A stretch of DNA of 64,000 nt, taken from contig CAJFCV020000004.1 in NCBI GenBank assembly GCA_904066235.2, positions 620,001-684,000 of the forward strand, written 5' to 3'. Shown here in pieces: positions 33,755-44,175 of the stretch. The DNA comes from Bursaphelenchus xylophilus. Taxonomy: Eukaryota; Nematoda; Chromadorea; Rhabditida; Aphelenchoididae. The position numbers and the translations under genes were made by a program. A model generated the notes under the pieces. It worked only from the letters and a program-made list of their open reading frames with translations. It had not been told where the DNA came from and made no database searches. Numbering within the stretch: position 1 is the first letter of the stretch; every line of letters starts with the position of its first letter.

Positions 33755-34640
33755 CTAGGCAGGGATATCCTTTGATTTTTAGGTCGAAAATTGGCCGACA
33801 CCCAATATTTTTTCGAGATTTTTGGCCGAACAATTTGCGTTCCCTTTCTAAAATGCTGTACAATATTCCAACAGAAAATCAATTTTTTCCACGCCAAATT
33901 CGCAAAGATAGAGCTGAAAACATTTTTTCTCTTCCCGTCTCTTCATTTTCAGCACTTCGTCGTTAAGATCGTTGAATATCTCTGCTCTCACTGCAAGGAA
34001 CAAGCTGAAACTTACAGACATTGAAATGTGGCCTAGCTAGGGCATGTAAGCCAAATTTGAAGAAAATCGAAGCCTTGACCCTCGAGATATTTTCGAGTTG
34101 GCCCAGGGCACCCAACTTTTTCGAAGAGGCAACTGGGCGAAGATGTTACCTTGAAAGTAATATGGTAAAGGGGACCAAGGATTTTTTTACATTCTTTAAG
34201 AATCTTTCTTGGTCCCCTCTTAACTTATCTTTTTTCCTCAAGGTGCCATCTTCGCCCAGGTGCCCTCTTCGAAAAAATTTGTTGCTCTCTACCAAATCGA
34301 AAATATCGCGAAGGTCAAGGCTTGGATTTTCTTCAAATTTGGTCTACATAGCCTAGACAGGCCACATTTCAATGTCTGAAAGTTTCAGCTTGCTCTTTGC
34401 GCTGAGAGCCGAGATATTCAACGATCTTAACGAGAAAGTGCTGAAAATGAAGAGACGGGGAGAGAAAAAATTTCTTCAGCTATATCTTTGCGAATTTGGC
34501 TTTGAAAAAATTGATTTTCTGTTGGAATGTTGTAAAACATTTTGGGAAGGGAATGTAAATTTTTTGGCCTAAAAATCCCAAAAAAAATATTTAATGTCGG
34601 CCAATTTTCGACCTAAAAATCAAAAGATATCCCTGTCTAG
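33755..34640. mobile_element. Inverted-repeat element with arms of about 435 bp
   Basis: Arms 33755-34190 and 34205-34640. Each arm carries one copy of the dispersed repeat (CGAGATATTCAACGATCTTA in the right arm) plus GCCACATTTCAATGTCTG and GGCCTTGA-type words. Near the centre is the phrase CTTGGTCCCC, also seen in the ShK intron. Non-coding. Confidence 0.8.
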
Positions 34641-34911
34641 CATGATTGAAAACCGATTTTCTTACTGTAGCTTGCATTGTTTTTCGTTCATTTTTTTGCA
34701 AGCTCAAGATCTTTCTTTACTTTTCCTAACCCTTCCTCGGAATGACCTAGGCGAGCTGAAAACAGCCATTTGTCACGCCGCCAATCATTAAAGATTGTGC
34801 CGAGGGACAGCTGAGGGCCAGCTTTTACTAAGAGTGCAAGTTCTGCAAGTGTGACGCTCATATTTTGACGGAACTTGGCACAAATTTAGAATTTGTTTTT
34901 TTAACCTCCGA

Positions 34912-35173
34912 AAAAATCTGACATTTCTTGGTGATTTTCAACCGGAAAAATCCGAAATTTCTCGATCATTTTCATCCGAAAAACACGGGTTTTTGGGGGT
35001 AAAAGGACCATACTTCAAAAGGTCGTAAAGACCTCACGTTGCACTTTAAAATGTTGTTATTTCGTAGACAAAAATTAATGTCGCTTAAAAATACATATTC
35101 CAAAAACGAAGTCTCTGCGCCGCCTCCGCCGAAAGTTATAGCCTCCGAGTTTCCTTCATGTTTCTTGAAGGAC
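34912..35173. mobile_element. Half copy of the CAGGGTC-type foldback element
   Basis: Matches one terminal arm of the element at 58967-59891: CGCCGCCTCCGCCGAAAGTT, then ATAGCCTCC, then TTTCTTGAAGGACCCTGTA at the end. The other arm is missing. Confidence 0.75.
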
Positions 35174-35394
35174 CCTGTAACTGAGCAGATTTTTTGGGCC
35201 AAATCATGAAAAATTAGATAAAAAATGTGGATTTTGTATTTTCTATCCAATTAAAAATAGTTTCTCCAATTTCTCGTGACATTTGTATGTTTCTAATGAG
35301 ACATTCAATATTCTCCGCTGTCCGTAGAAGGGAAGCGAACGGGACTTGTTTTCCCCCTTTTTTGGCCACATGACTTTGAAAAAAAAATTGAATG

Positions 35395-36127
35395 GAAGGC
35401 CGGGCTTGCGACTAAATTTGGGCCCAGAAAAGGGCTATAAACAACAATCGAATCAAAAACAGGACGAATTTTGCTTTCAAATGCATTTGAATCGCATTTT
35501 AACTGTAAAACAATGGAATTGAAGGTGAAAAAAGGATTAGAGGAGTGTTCCAATGGAGATGCTCGGATTTCCTTCAAATTTTGGACACGGACTGTGCATA
35601 GGCCACATATCATTTGCTGAAAATTTTAGCTCGCGCTTTGCAGGGAGAGCCGATATATTCAACGATCTTTGCGGCCGAGAGAGTACGCAAAACGAGGAGG
35701 GCGGACAAAGTGGAAAACATTTTTGGTCATATCTTTGTTAAATCAATCTCAATATCACTACTACATAGTAGGCAATGAAATTGATAAAGATATGACCAAA
35801 AATGTCTTCCTCTTTGTCCGCCCTCCTCGTTTTTCGTACTCTCTCGGCCACAAAGATTGTTGAATATCTCGGCTCTCCCTGCAAAGCGCGAGCTAAAATT
35901 TTCAGCAATTGATATGTGGTCTACAGTCTCTGTCCAAAATTTGAAGGAAATCTGAGCGTCGCACTTGGAACACTCCTCTAATTCTTTTTTCACCTCCAAT
36001 TCCATTGTTTTACCGTTAAAATGCGATTCAAATGCATTTGAACGCAAAGTTCGCCCTGCTTTTGGTTCGATTGTTGTTTATAGCCCTTTTCTGGGCCTAA
36101 ATTTAGCCGCGAGCCCGGCCTTCCAAA
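35395..36127. mobile_element. Inverted-repeat element with arms of about 340 bp
   Basis: Arms 35395-35735 and 35785-36127. Each contains the best-preserved copy of the dispersed family: TTTAGCTCGCGCTTTGCAGG, GAGCCGATATATTCAACGAT, CGGCCGAGAGAGTACGCAAA, then ACATTTTTGGTCATATCTTT. ATTCAAATGCATTTGAA-type words lie near the arm ends. Non-coding. Confidence 0.85.
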
Positions 36128-36832
36128 ATTTGAAGGAAATCTGAGCGTCGCAATTGAGACATCTCCTCCTTGTTGACTATAAATCAATGCTCTCCGAAAC
36201 ACCCACAATTCCAAACAGTAATCAAAAAAATTTTTTTGACAAACTCATTAACAAGTTGCGTCATGCTATGTTCACTTGTTTTCGACCCACTTTTTTCCCA
36301 TCTTACGGTATTCATTTCCCAAGCAAGCCGTAAAAAATGCAGTAATCAACATGTTTACGAAGAAGAAATTTATTAGTTTATTTTCGGAACGTTTGGATAT
36401 TCTCTTGTAATGTACAAGTAACCGTTGGTTGTAAAATATTTTTAAGAGGTTACCATTTTAAAACAATGATTTTGTGGAGTTCAAATAGATAGACTAACTA
36501 CAATATTGAACAAATAGACGGGAAAAAGAGAACTACCATATTTTATACTGGGGCAAGTGGTTTTAAAATTTCAAAATTAGGATAGTGGAGTCTTGGGGAC
36601 AAAATTTTTTTTAATTTTGAAAAATCGAAAAAATTCAAAAAAATTAGAAATTTTAAGTTTTTTTTATTTTTTTTTTATTTTCCTAAAAAATCAGAAAAAA
36701 TTTAAAAAATCTAAAAATCCAAAAAAAAATTTTTTTATCCCAAAATTCCACCCAAAAACTCCAAAATTATACTATACTAATAATTACACTACTATGTACA
36801 CGTAGAAAGATTATATGCACCGTCCTCTCGAC

Positions 36833-37336
36833 TTATTGCTCCTCCAGAATCCGCTTCTGGCGCTTCATAAACTCCTTGAAGTCCACGTTCTCGGTGATCG
36901 AAGACTTTCGCTGAGTGGAGCCGTCGGATTCGGAGAGCGACGCCTTCCGATGGAATGGGCCGGTGAACATTTCGGTGAATGAGAAGCGACGGCCGGTGCT
37001 GGAGGCGTTCGGCGAGTCTTCGCTGGCGTTGGAATCGACGCTGATGGTGCGGACGCGGGCTGAAAATAAAAAAAATGTGAAAAAAATAAAAAAAAAAAAT
37101 TTTTTTTTAATTTGCTTTAAAATTTTCATATTTTGAAAAAGCAGATTTTTTAAAAATTTTTGGTCGAAAAATTGCAAAAAATCTCGTTTAAAAAACCAAA
37201 AAAATCCAAAAAATTTTAAAAAAATCTCAAATTTTTTTAAATTTTCCAAAAAAAACTATATTTACTCACCCACTGGCGGCTTCCAGAGCACATCGGTATC
37301 GAAATCGGGGCGAATTCGGAGCGGTTTGTCTTGCAT
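36833..37336 (-). CDS. Small phospho-site-rich protein of unknown function (2 exons)
   Basis: Exons 37336-37270 and 37059-36833 join in phase 1 and encode 97 residues. The N-terminus reads MQDKPLRIRPDFDTDVLWKP. The rest is Ser/Arg rich with several RxxS or RRxS sites (VRTISVDS, GRRFSFTEM, HRKASLSES, QRKSSITE), typical for basophilic kinase or 14-3-3 targets, and ends in a charged helix (FKEFMKRQKRILEEQ). No signal peptide or membrane segment. Codon usage and G+C are clearly higher than in the flanking DNA, which supports a real gene. I do not recognise the family. The start codon lies only 12 bp from an ATG on the opposite strand, next to a GCAC-N-GTGC array. Confidence 0.7.
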
Positions 37337-37509
37337 TTTTAGTAAATAATGTCGAGCGACCAAAGTTTCTTCGAACAGCTTGTACTGCCTTTAGAATCCC
37401 GTTCTGGGCTTTGTTTTCACCATTTTTCCGGCTATTTATACGCTACTCCCTCTAATAAAAAAAAGTGGGCGGGGCCGTGGGATCAAAACAAATTTCGCCA
37501 AAACATTTG

Positions 37510-38135
37510 CCGCACCGTGCAACGGGGCGGTCTCATCGCACCGTGCAGTCTCTATTTTCTGTCGCACCGTGCAGTCTCTATTTTCTGTCGCACTGTGCAC
37601 TCTCTTTTTGTCGCACCAAGTCTCTTTTTCAATGCACCGTGCAGTCTCTATTTTCTGTCGCACCGTGCAGTCTCTTCTTTTTTCCGCACTGTGCAGTCTC
37701 TGCTTTTTTCCGCACTGTGCAGTCTCTTCTTTTTGTCGCACCAAGTCTCTTTTTCCAATTGCACTGTGCAGTCTCTTCTTTTTTCCGCACTGTGCAGTCT
37801 CTTCTTTTTGTCGCACCAAGTCTCTTTTTTCAATGCACCGTGCAGTCTCTTTTTCTATTGCACCGTGCAGTCTCTTCTTTTTTCCGCACCGTGCAGTCTC
37901 TTCTTTTTGTCGCACCAAGTCTCTTCTTTCCATTGCACCGTGCAATGTCTCCCCTTTTGTCGCTTTCGTTTTATCTCCGCACTGTGCAGTCTCCCCCTTC
38001 CCTTGTCGCGCCCCTTTCTTCTCCGCACCGTGCAGTCCCCCCATTTCCTTTGTCGCGCTCCTTTCATCTCCGCACTGTGCAATGTCTCCCGTTTGTCTTC
38101 CTCTCCGCACTGTGCGCTCTCCTTCTCCTCTGTTT
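37510..38135. repeat. GCAC-N-GTGC array with Ser/Phe-like CTCTTTTT spacers
   Basis: About 25 palindromes at a regular 22-26 bp spacing: GCACCGTGCAGTCTCTATTT, TTTTCCGCACTGTGCAGTCT, interspersed with TTTTTGTCGCACCAAGTCTC. Here C-centred palindromes (GCACCGTGC) are as common as T-centred ones. All three plus-strand frames and several minus frames stay open for 180-290 codons only because the repeat lacks stops; I do not regard any of them as protein. Confidence 0.85.
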
Positions 38136-38219
38136 TCATTAACTCCCGTCCACTGTCTCGTAAATGCTCCAAAAGAAATTCCAAAGATCCCTCACGACTC
38201 CTCCCTCCAATTTTTGCAG

Positions 38220-38341
38220 CTTCTTCGGGCCGAAACTAAGCTTGTTTACGACGAACGGACGGAGAGATTGCGTATGATCGCACTGTGCACGGAAATATTG
38301 ATGTTGACACGGATAAATAGGATGAAAAGATATTTCGGATG
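38220..38341 (+). CDS. Possible terminal exon next to the array
   Basis: After the acceptor TTTTTGCAG a 40-codon open stretch runs to TGA: LLRAETKLVYDERTERLR, then MIALCTEILMLTRINRMK, ending RYFG. It looks like an amphipathic helix and contains one GCACTGTGC palindrome in frame (ALC). An ATG at 37349 (MSSDQSFFEQLVLPLESR) could be the first exon of the same gene, with the array as intron, but I cannot point to a good donor. Confidence 0.3.
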
Positions 38342-38680
38342 AGGTGGGAGGCTTCTGGAAGAAATTGGAGAGTGAAACGAGTGCGATTCGTTAAGAAAAC
38401 AGCAGACTTTTGGATGATATTGTATTTAATGATGACAAAAAAGAGAAATCTCTCCAAAAAAGTCTGTTTTTCAAAAAAAAAAAAAAAAAAAAAAAAAAAC
38501 GATAAAAATTAGATTTACATATACTAGCAGACAATTTAAAGTAACTACCCAACATACCACTTCAAAATACATTGAAAAAATAAAAAAAAATCGAAAAAAT
38601 CCGAAATTTTTGATTTTTTCGTATATTGCTCCGTTGACACAGTAAAAATCCTTTATTTCCCACAATATTCAAACACAATA

Positions 38681-39924
38681 TTACTGATACAAGTCTGTCA
38701 GACACACACTGGTTTTAATTTGCATATCGTCCTCGGACAGGACGATATTGTAATCGTCTTTCCAGCCGGCATCCAGAGTGTAATACTTGCGACAAACCCC
38801 ATCGCAGGCGTGGTAACTGAAAATTTATGGTTTATAGAGAGCCCAAAGTCTTTCAAATTAAAGGTAGCGACGAGTCATTTGATTGCTTACATCTCCAACC
38901 ATGCATAGACGATCTTTCCTTGAGTACTGCATTGAATGTCAAAGGATCCGTCCGGCTTCACAGTCTGCCTTCCACAAAACGGATGGCCGTGAAAGGCGTT
39001 GATGAACATTTGCATTTTCTGAAAACGCAACGTGAGCTATGCATTCGGAGAAGCGCCGTTTTTTAGCGCTAAAGTGATAAAATGGTCGCATTTTCGACAT
39101 TTTTGACCAAAAAATCGTGGTAATTTTTTCAAAACGTGATTCGAAAACTTCGAATATATGTTAAAAACTTTGAATTTTAATTCTTGCCAAATTTCATCAA
39201 AATCCGTGCAATAATACTTTAAAAAATTCAAAATTCCCGCCATTTTTGGCATTCTGTTCAACTTTCAAAAATCGGTCGAAAAAAGTGGATACCACAAAAT
39301 TACGTCGTACAAATGCTATATACTTACTGAAGATGTCTCAAATTGCAATTTGAGACTTAAGAATTCAAAATTCCCGCCAATTTTGGCATTCTGCACAATC
39401 TTCAAAAATCGGTCGAGAAACGTATAAACTAACAAAATCACGTCGTTTAAAGGCTATATACTTACTAAAATGCTTCACATTGCAATTTGAAACTTCAAAA
39501 TTCATAATTCCCGCCATTTTTGGCATTCTGTTCAACTTTCAAAAATCGGTCGAAAAACGTACACACTAACAAAATCACGTTGTATAAATGCCATATGCTT
39601 TATTAAAATGTCTAATATTGCAACTTGAGACTTGAAAATTCAAAATTCCCGCCATTTTTGGCATTCTGTTCAACTTTCAAAAAGCGGTCAATAAACTAAT
39701 GGAAATAAATAAAAACCGTATTTTAGGAGATCAAAATCACTTTTTTCGAAAAAAATACTCGATATATCGAATCAAAACGGACTTACAATCTCTCGTTTGC
39801 CATGAAGACTCTCGCTCCCGCGACAACTCACGCGTCCCTTGGCCAGAAGTTCGGTGTGTTCGGCCGAAATAACCGAAATGATCCCCAAGATCACAGTGAT
39901 AATCCACAGCGGGAAACGCCGCAT
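38681..39924 (-). CDS. Transthyretin-like family secreted protein
   Basis: Exons 39924-39787, 39018-38891 and 38816-38681 give 133 residues, the usual size for nematode TTR-like proteins. A signal peptide (MRRFPLWIITVILG, cleavage likely after VISA near residue 22) precedes the mature domain. Family-like features are GRVSC at the start of the first strand, PDGSFDI in the middle and IYHACDG about 85 residues in, resembling the G-F and IYH-C pattern of the family; four further Cys could form disulfides. These proteins are extracellular; some bind phosphatidylserine or have signalling roles, but nothing here indicates a specific job. AATAAA lies about 25 nt after the stop. Intron 1 contains a four-copy 138 bp tandem repeat. 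The family call rests on pattern, so it is less certain than the gene itself. Confidence 0.75.
39226..39700. repeat. Tandem repeat, 138 bp unit, four copies
   Basis: TTCCCGCC occurs at 39233, 39371, 39508 and 39646, followed each time by TTTTGGCATTCTG and by TTTCAAAAATCGGTCGA. It is the reverse-orientation relative of the 5740-6370 repeat and lies in an intron of the transthyretin-like gene. Confidence 0.9.
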
Positions 39925-40099
39925 TTTCGTGGGCAAAAGCGAACGAAAAAAGAGACGCTGACTTTAAACTGTATTTTTTTATTTTTGTTTCTAACAAAAA
40001 CGAAACATAGCCGCCTTGAAAAAGAAGCTGCTTCTCTGTGTGTCATTTCGGCTTGATTCAACCGGACATTGAAAATTTTTTGATGCTTTGATATTGCAG

Positions 40100-40640
40100 T
40101 AGATGGCATTTTTGTTTGAGCCGAATTGATCTGCATTGTGCAATACCCATTGAAGTGTGCATGGTGCAAATTTTTGGAAATAAAAAACATCCCATTTACT
40201 GCACAGTGAAATCATCACATTTCATTTTTCTGCACTGTGCCGCTGAATAAAACATTTTTCTTTTTTGACTGCACAGTGCAAAAAAACTAAAAATTTGCAC
40301 TGTGCAATACCCATTGAATTGTGCAAAGTGCAAATTTTTAAAAATAAAAAACATCCCTTTTGCTGCACAATGTAACCATCAGTTTTCATTTTTCTGCACT
40401 GTGCAGCGCAAAAAACATCCTTCTTTTTGGACTGCACAGTGCAGAAAAACTAAAAATTTGAACTGTGCAATACCGATTGAGTTGTGCACGGTGCATATTT
40501 TTGAAAACAAAAAACATCCCTTTTACTGCGCAGTGAAATCACCACATTTCATTTTTCTGCACTGTGCAGCTCAAAAAACATTTTTCTTTTTTGACTGCAC
40601 AGTGCAGAAAAACCAAAAATTTGCACCGCCCTTTACGGCG
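40100..40640. repeat. Higher-order satellite of about 170 bp built on GCAC-N-GTGC
   Basis: Three units near 40100, 40280 and 40450. Each runs TTGCACTGTGCAATACCCAT, TTGAATTGTGCA, AAAAACATCCCTTTT, CATTTCATTTTTCTGCACTG, TTTTGACTGCACAGTGCAGA. Two more copies lie in the intron at 41640-42000, about 1.2 kb away across a coding exon. Confidence 0.9.
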
Positions 40641-40837
40641 TTTACCCACTTTTTTCCTCCCAGAACTTCATAGATCTCTCATGAATGATCACATTTTTTC
40701 AGCCGGCAAAGTGACGATAGGGCCAGAAACCTTTCATATCCGTTCTCGTTGGTCCCTCTCCTGTTTACGACGGCTTTCTCTGTTGATGCACTTGACAAGA
40801 GGGTCGTTTATATGTATTTGGAGCAACGCAAATTTAA

Positions 40838-40905
40838 AACGGGCCGGGCCGGCCGGAACCCTTCAGGCCAGGATTTTCGGCCCGGGCCGGCCGACGAGCC
40901 ATGTC
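40838..40905. mobile_element. Fragment of the GC-rich hAT-like element
   Basis: ACGGGCCGGGCCGGCC, then TTTTCGGCCCGGGCCGGCC, then GACGAGCCATGTCTATG. The same words occur in the 17475-18882 element. Termini are missing. Confidence 0.6.
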
Positions 40906-41215
40906 TATGTCAGAGTACACTTGATTACATTAATAAAAAGGCAGAGCAAACATTAATTTTTTCCAAGGCGCATGCTAGACTTCTAGCTCGCGCTTTGCAG
41001 AAATGGCCGAGATTTTACATCGAAATTCGACGAAAATGTGACATTTTTTGCGAATTTGGACACAAAGTTTCGTGGCTGTTTCCACCATAGAGAGTGATGT
41101 TGAAAATCAAAAAAAAAATTTTTTTTCTAAAGCAAGCAATCTCATCTGTGTGTATTCAAATAATTTATTTCCACTCTTCAATAAATAAAAACTTAAATTC
41201 TCCCCCAAAACGGCC

Positions 41216-42856
41216 TTAGGCAATCCGCTTCTTGGCGCGCTCGAACACCTCCTTGTCGGAGGGGAATTCCCGGCGGTTGAAGAGGAACTCGCAGCGGATG
41301 GTGAACGTGATCTGCGACTGTCTGCAGTTCTTGTCTCTCCACAGGAACCAATCGTCGCCGCGCCGCTCCAGCCGATGCGTGTAGAAGACGAAGCAGGAGC
41401 GGTGGACTTGCGGGTCGCGTTTGATCAGGTAGACGGTGTCGGCGTGCGGACAATGGAGGTCGCAATAAGTGCGGGCGGTGCCGTTCACGGTCTCCTGAAT
41501 TTTTTTCGAATTTTTACGACAATTTTTTTTTCGAATTTTGATTTTTTTTTATTTCAGGAAAGATTTTTTTTTATTTTATGACTGCACCGTGCATTGAAAG
41601 AAAACCAAATTTTGCACTGTGCAGTCGAAAACGAGCCTTGTTTTTCGGCTTGCACAGTGCAGAAAAACTAAAAATTTGCACTGTGCAATACCAATTGAAT
41701 TGTGCACTGTGCAAATTTTCGAAAATAAAAAACTTCCCTTTTACTGCTCAGTGAAACTATCACATTTCATTTTTTTGCACTGTGCAGCTCAAAAAACATT
41801 TTTCTTTTTTGACTGCACAGTGCAGAAAAACTAAAAATTTGCACTGTGCGGTACCCATTGAATTGTGTACTGTGCGAATTTTTCAGTAGTAAAAATCTGT
41901 ACTTTTAATGTACATTGCAAACATCAAATTGTATTTTTCTGCACTGTGCAGCTCAAAAAACGCTTTTCTTTTTTGACTGCACAGTGCAAAATACAAAATT
42001 TGTAATTTGTCAAAAAAGAGACAAATAAAAAATGTAACTCACATCAAAGCAGCCGGCTTCCTTCTCTCCCAATCGCCGAGTCCGATCAGTTTCAGTTTCA
42101 CGAAGGGCAATCGTGCAGCTGGCCTTCTCCTTGCTGATCTTGTCGGGACCACTTCCTTCCTTCGTGGTGCAAATCAAGTCTCTCCATTCTGAAGAAAAAC
42201 GATTTTACAAGAGTCCTTCTTTCTATTGGTATTAATTATCAACCGTATTTCACCTATATTTGGGAGATTTGTAATGAAAATCAAAAATTTTTGATCTCAT
42301 GGATAATATAATTTTTTGTCTAGAAATTACCAATCGTCTAAGGGATGAAAAATTAGAACAATTTATCGTATTCTCACGACTAGTTCTCGCTTTTGAGAGT
42401 AATTTTGATTAGTTTAGGAGATATAAAACACAATGCCAAAAGTGGCGGGAATTCAAAAATTCAAATTCGAATTGATCTTGAAGGGCACTCTGTTGAATCT
42501 ACAGTGAGTTCTGTGTGTTTTAAATGCCCTTTGGCTTGTTTCTAGCTAAATTAAACACTTCGGAACATAATGCCAAAAATGGCGGGAATTCAAAATTTTT
42601 GAAAATTTCTTGCGGTTCAATGACTGAAAATGCAAATTCAAGCCTCATAAAGGACTAATCTACTTTGGAATCTTGATTTTTTCCGCATAATTGACGTTTT
42701 TTCCCAGTTTTATATCAAATGGCTACTGCAATATCCAAATTTTCCCAAATCTCACTTACGCCAATGAACCGAAGATTCGGGGTTGGTCTGGCAGTAAACC
42801 AGCCCAATAGCCAACACACTCAACACAACAAACACCTTCATGACGCCGAATGACAT
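41216..42856 (-). CDS. Nematode secreted Cys-rich protein, unnamed family
   Basis: Exons 42856-42760, 42188-42043 and 41494-41216 give 173 residues. The N-terminus is a signal peptide (MSFGVMKVFVVLSVLAIG, cleavage likely after VYC). A second in-frame Met five codons later would also work. The mature part has about ten Cys and the recognisable run TYCDLHCPHADTVYLIKRD, then HRSCFVFYTHRLERRGDDW, FLWRDKNCR and ITFTIRCEF. I recall this kind of sequence from nematode-restricted secreted families described only as domains of unknown function; I do not know an activity. AATAAA lies downstream of the stop, near 41169-41175 on the minus strand. Exon 3 is markedly G+C-rich compared with its surroundings. 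Intron 2 is full of GCAC-N-GTGC satellite. Gene certain, function unknown. Confidence 0.85.
41580..42000. repeat. GCAC-N-GTGC satellite inside intron 2 of the secreted Cys-rich gene
   Basis: Two units of the satellite seen at 40100-40640, with TTGCACTGTGCAATACC, ACTGTGCAGCTCAAAAAAC and TTTTTGACTGCACAGTGCA. Confidence 0.9.
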
Positions 42857-43199
42857 CTTTTACCTCCAAATCCTCGCCCTTTATAAATCGTTGCGCAACG
42901 TCCGGGAAAACTGGCTTTCCTTCTAGATGGCTATCTAAATGTTTTTTCGAATGACTGATGAAGGGAGTGCCGAGATCCCAAGTCATGTTTCGACGGCGAT
43001 GAGTGGGGATTTTGCTATTTTTTAAAAGTGTAAAGATCGAGGCGCATCCGTGTTGCGCAATCGGAGAAAATTGATGACATAAGAAGAAAAAACAGTGTGC
43101 AAAGTCATATTAGTATCAATTTATGGCCTGTAAGGACCATTCTTGGCAGATTTGAAGGAAATGTTTAGTACTTTTATAAAGAAAAAGTCATTTCTGCAA

Positions 43200-44165
43200 T
43201 GATTTTTAGTCGTTTGAAATTTTTAAATTTCAAATTCCCGCCAATTTTGGCATTGTGTTTTAGACTTGTTCAGCGCTGTAAAAGGGTTTAAAAAAATTTT
43301 CTCGAATTTTGATGAAATTTGGCACAAATTAAAACCACAATTTTGCAAAAAATTACCTAAAATTTCTTCGGCCGTCTCTTCTTTTTTGTAGTCCATCCTC
43401 AGCAAAGAATGTTGAATATCGCCGTCGTCGCTGAAAGTTGCGAGCTAAAAATTTCAGCGATTGATTTATGGCCTGTAAGGACCATTCTTGACAGATTTCA
43501 AGGAAATGGGAAAATTATGCCTCGAGCAATTTAAGTTTTTTAATAAAATTACGAAAAAAATCCGGAGAAAAAAACGATTTCGCTGTAAAATAAACAAAGA
43601 TGTTGTCCTAAAAACACTGAAAATTGCTTTAAAAATATGCAATGACAACTATTAGCACTTTCATAAAGTGCATGGACATTTGCCGCTCCCGCACCGTGCA
43701 GTTTCTATGCACTTTATGAAAATACTAAAAGTTGTCATTGCGTATTTTAAAAATAATTTTCCGTATTTTTATGCCAACATCTTTGTTGATTTTACAGCGA
43801 AATCGATTTTTTCTCCGGATTTTTCGTAATTTTATTAAAAAACTCAAATTGCTCGAGGCAAAATCCTCCGATTTCCTTCCAATCCGCCAAGAAAGGTCCT
43901 TACAGACCATAAATCAAGCGCTAAAATTTTTAGCTCGGAGCTTTCAGCGACGACGGCGATATTCAACATTCTCTGCCGACGATAAACTACGAAAAAGAAG
44001 AGACGGCAAAAGAAATTTTAGATAATTTTTTTGCAAAATTTTGATTTTAATTTATGCCAAATTTCACCAGAATGCGAGAAAACATTTTTTGAACCCTTTT
44101 ACAGCGTTAAACAAGTCTAAAACACAATGCCAAAATTGGCGGGAATTTGAAATTTTTAAACTTCA
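43200..44165. mobile_element. Inverted-repeat element with arms of about 460 bp
   Basis: Arms 43200-43665 and 43705-44165 (TTTTAGACTTGTT and AACAAGTCTAAAACACAATG at the ends; CGAAATCGATTTTTTCTCCG internally). Each arm holds a copy of the dispersed AGATATTCAACGAT family. The central loop contains one GCACCGTGCAG palindrome. The outermost sequence is the GGCGGGAATTTGAAATTTTT repeat. Confidence 0.85.
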
Positions 44166-44175
44166 AGTGACTAAC

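Noticed and set aside
34790..34860. Possible decayed ShK domain (Cys-rich words near TGCAAGTTCTGCAAGTGTG)
   Set aside because: Only three of the expected Cys are in frame and a stop interrupts it; too short to distinguish from chance.
37349..38239. A 296-codon open frame, with two other long frames overlapping it
   Set aside because: The frames are open only because the GCAC-N-GTGC and CTCTTTTT repeat units lack stop codons. Translations are CTVQ, ALC and HRAVS strings in all frames and on both strands.
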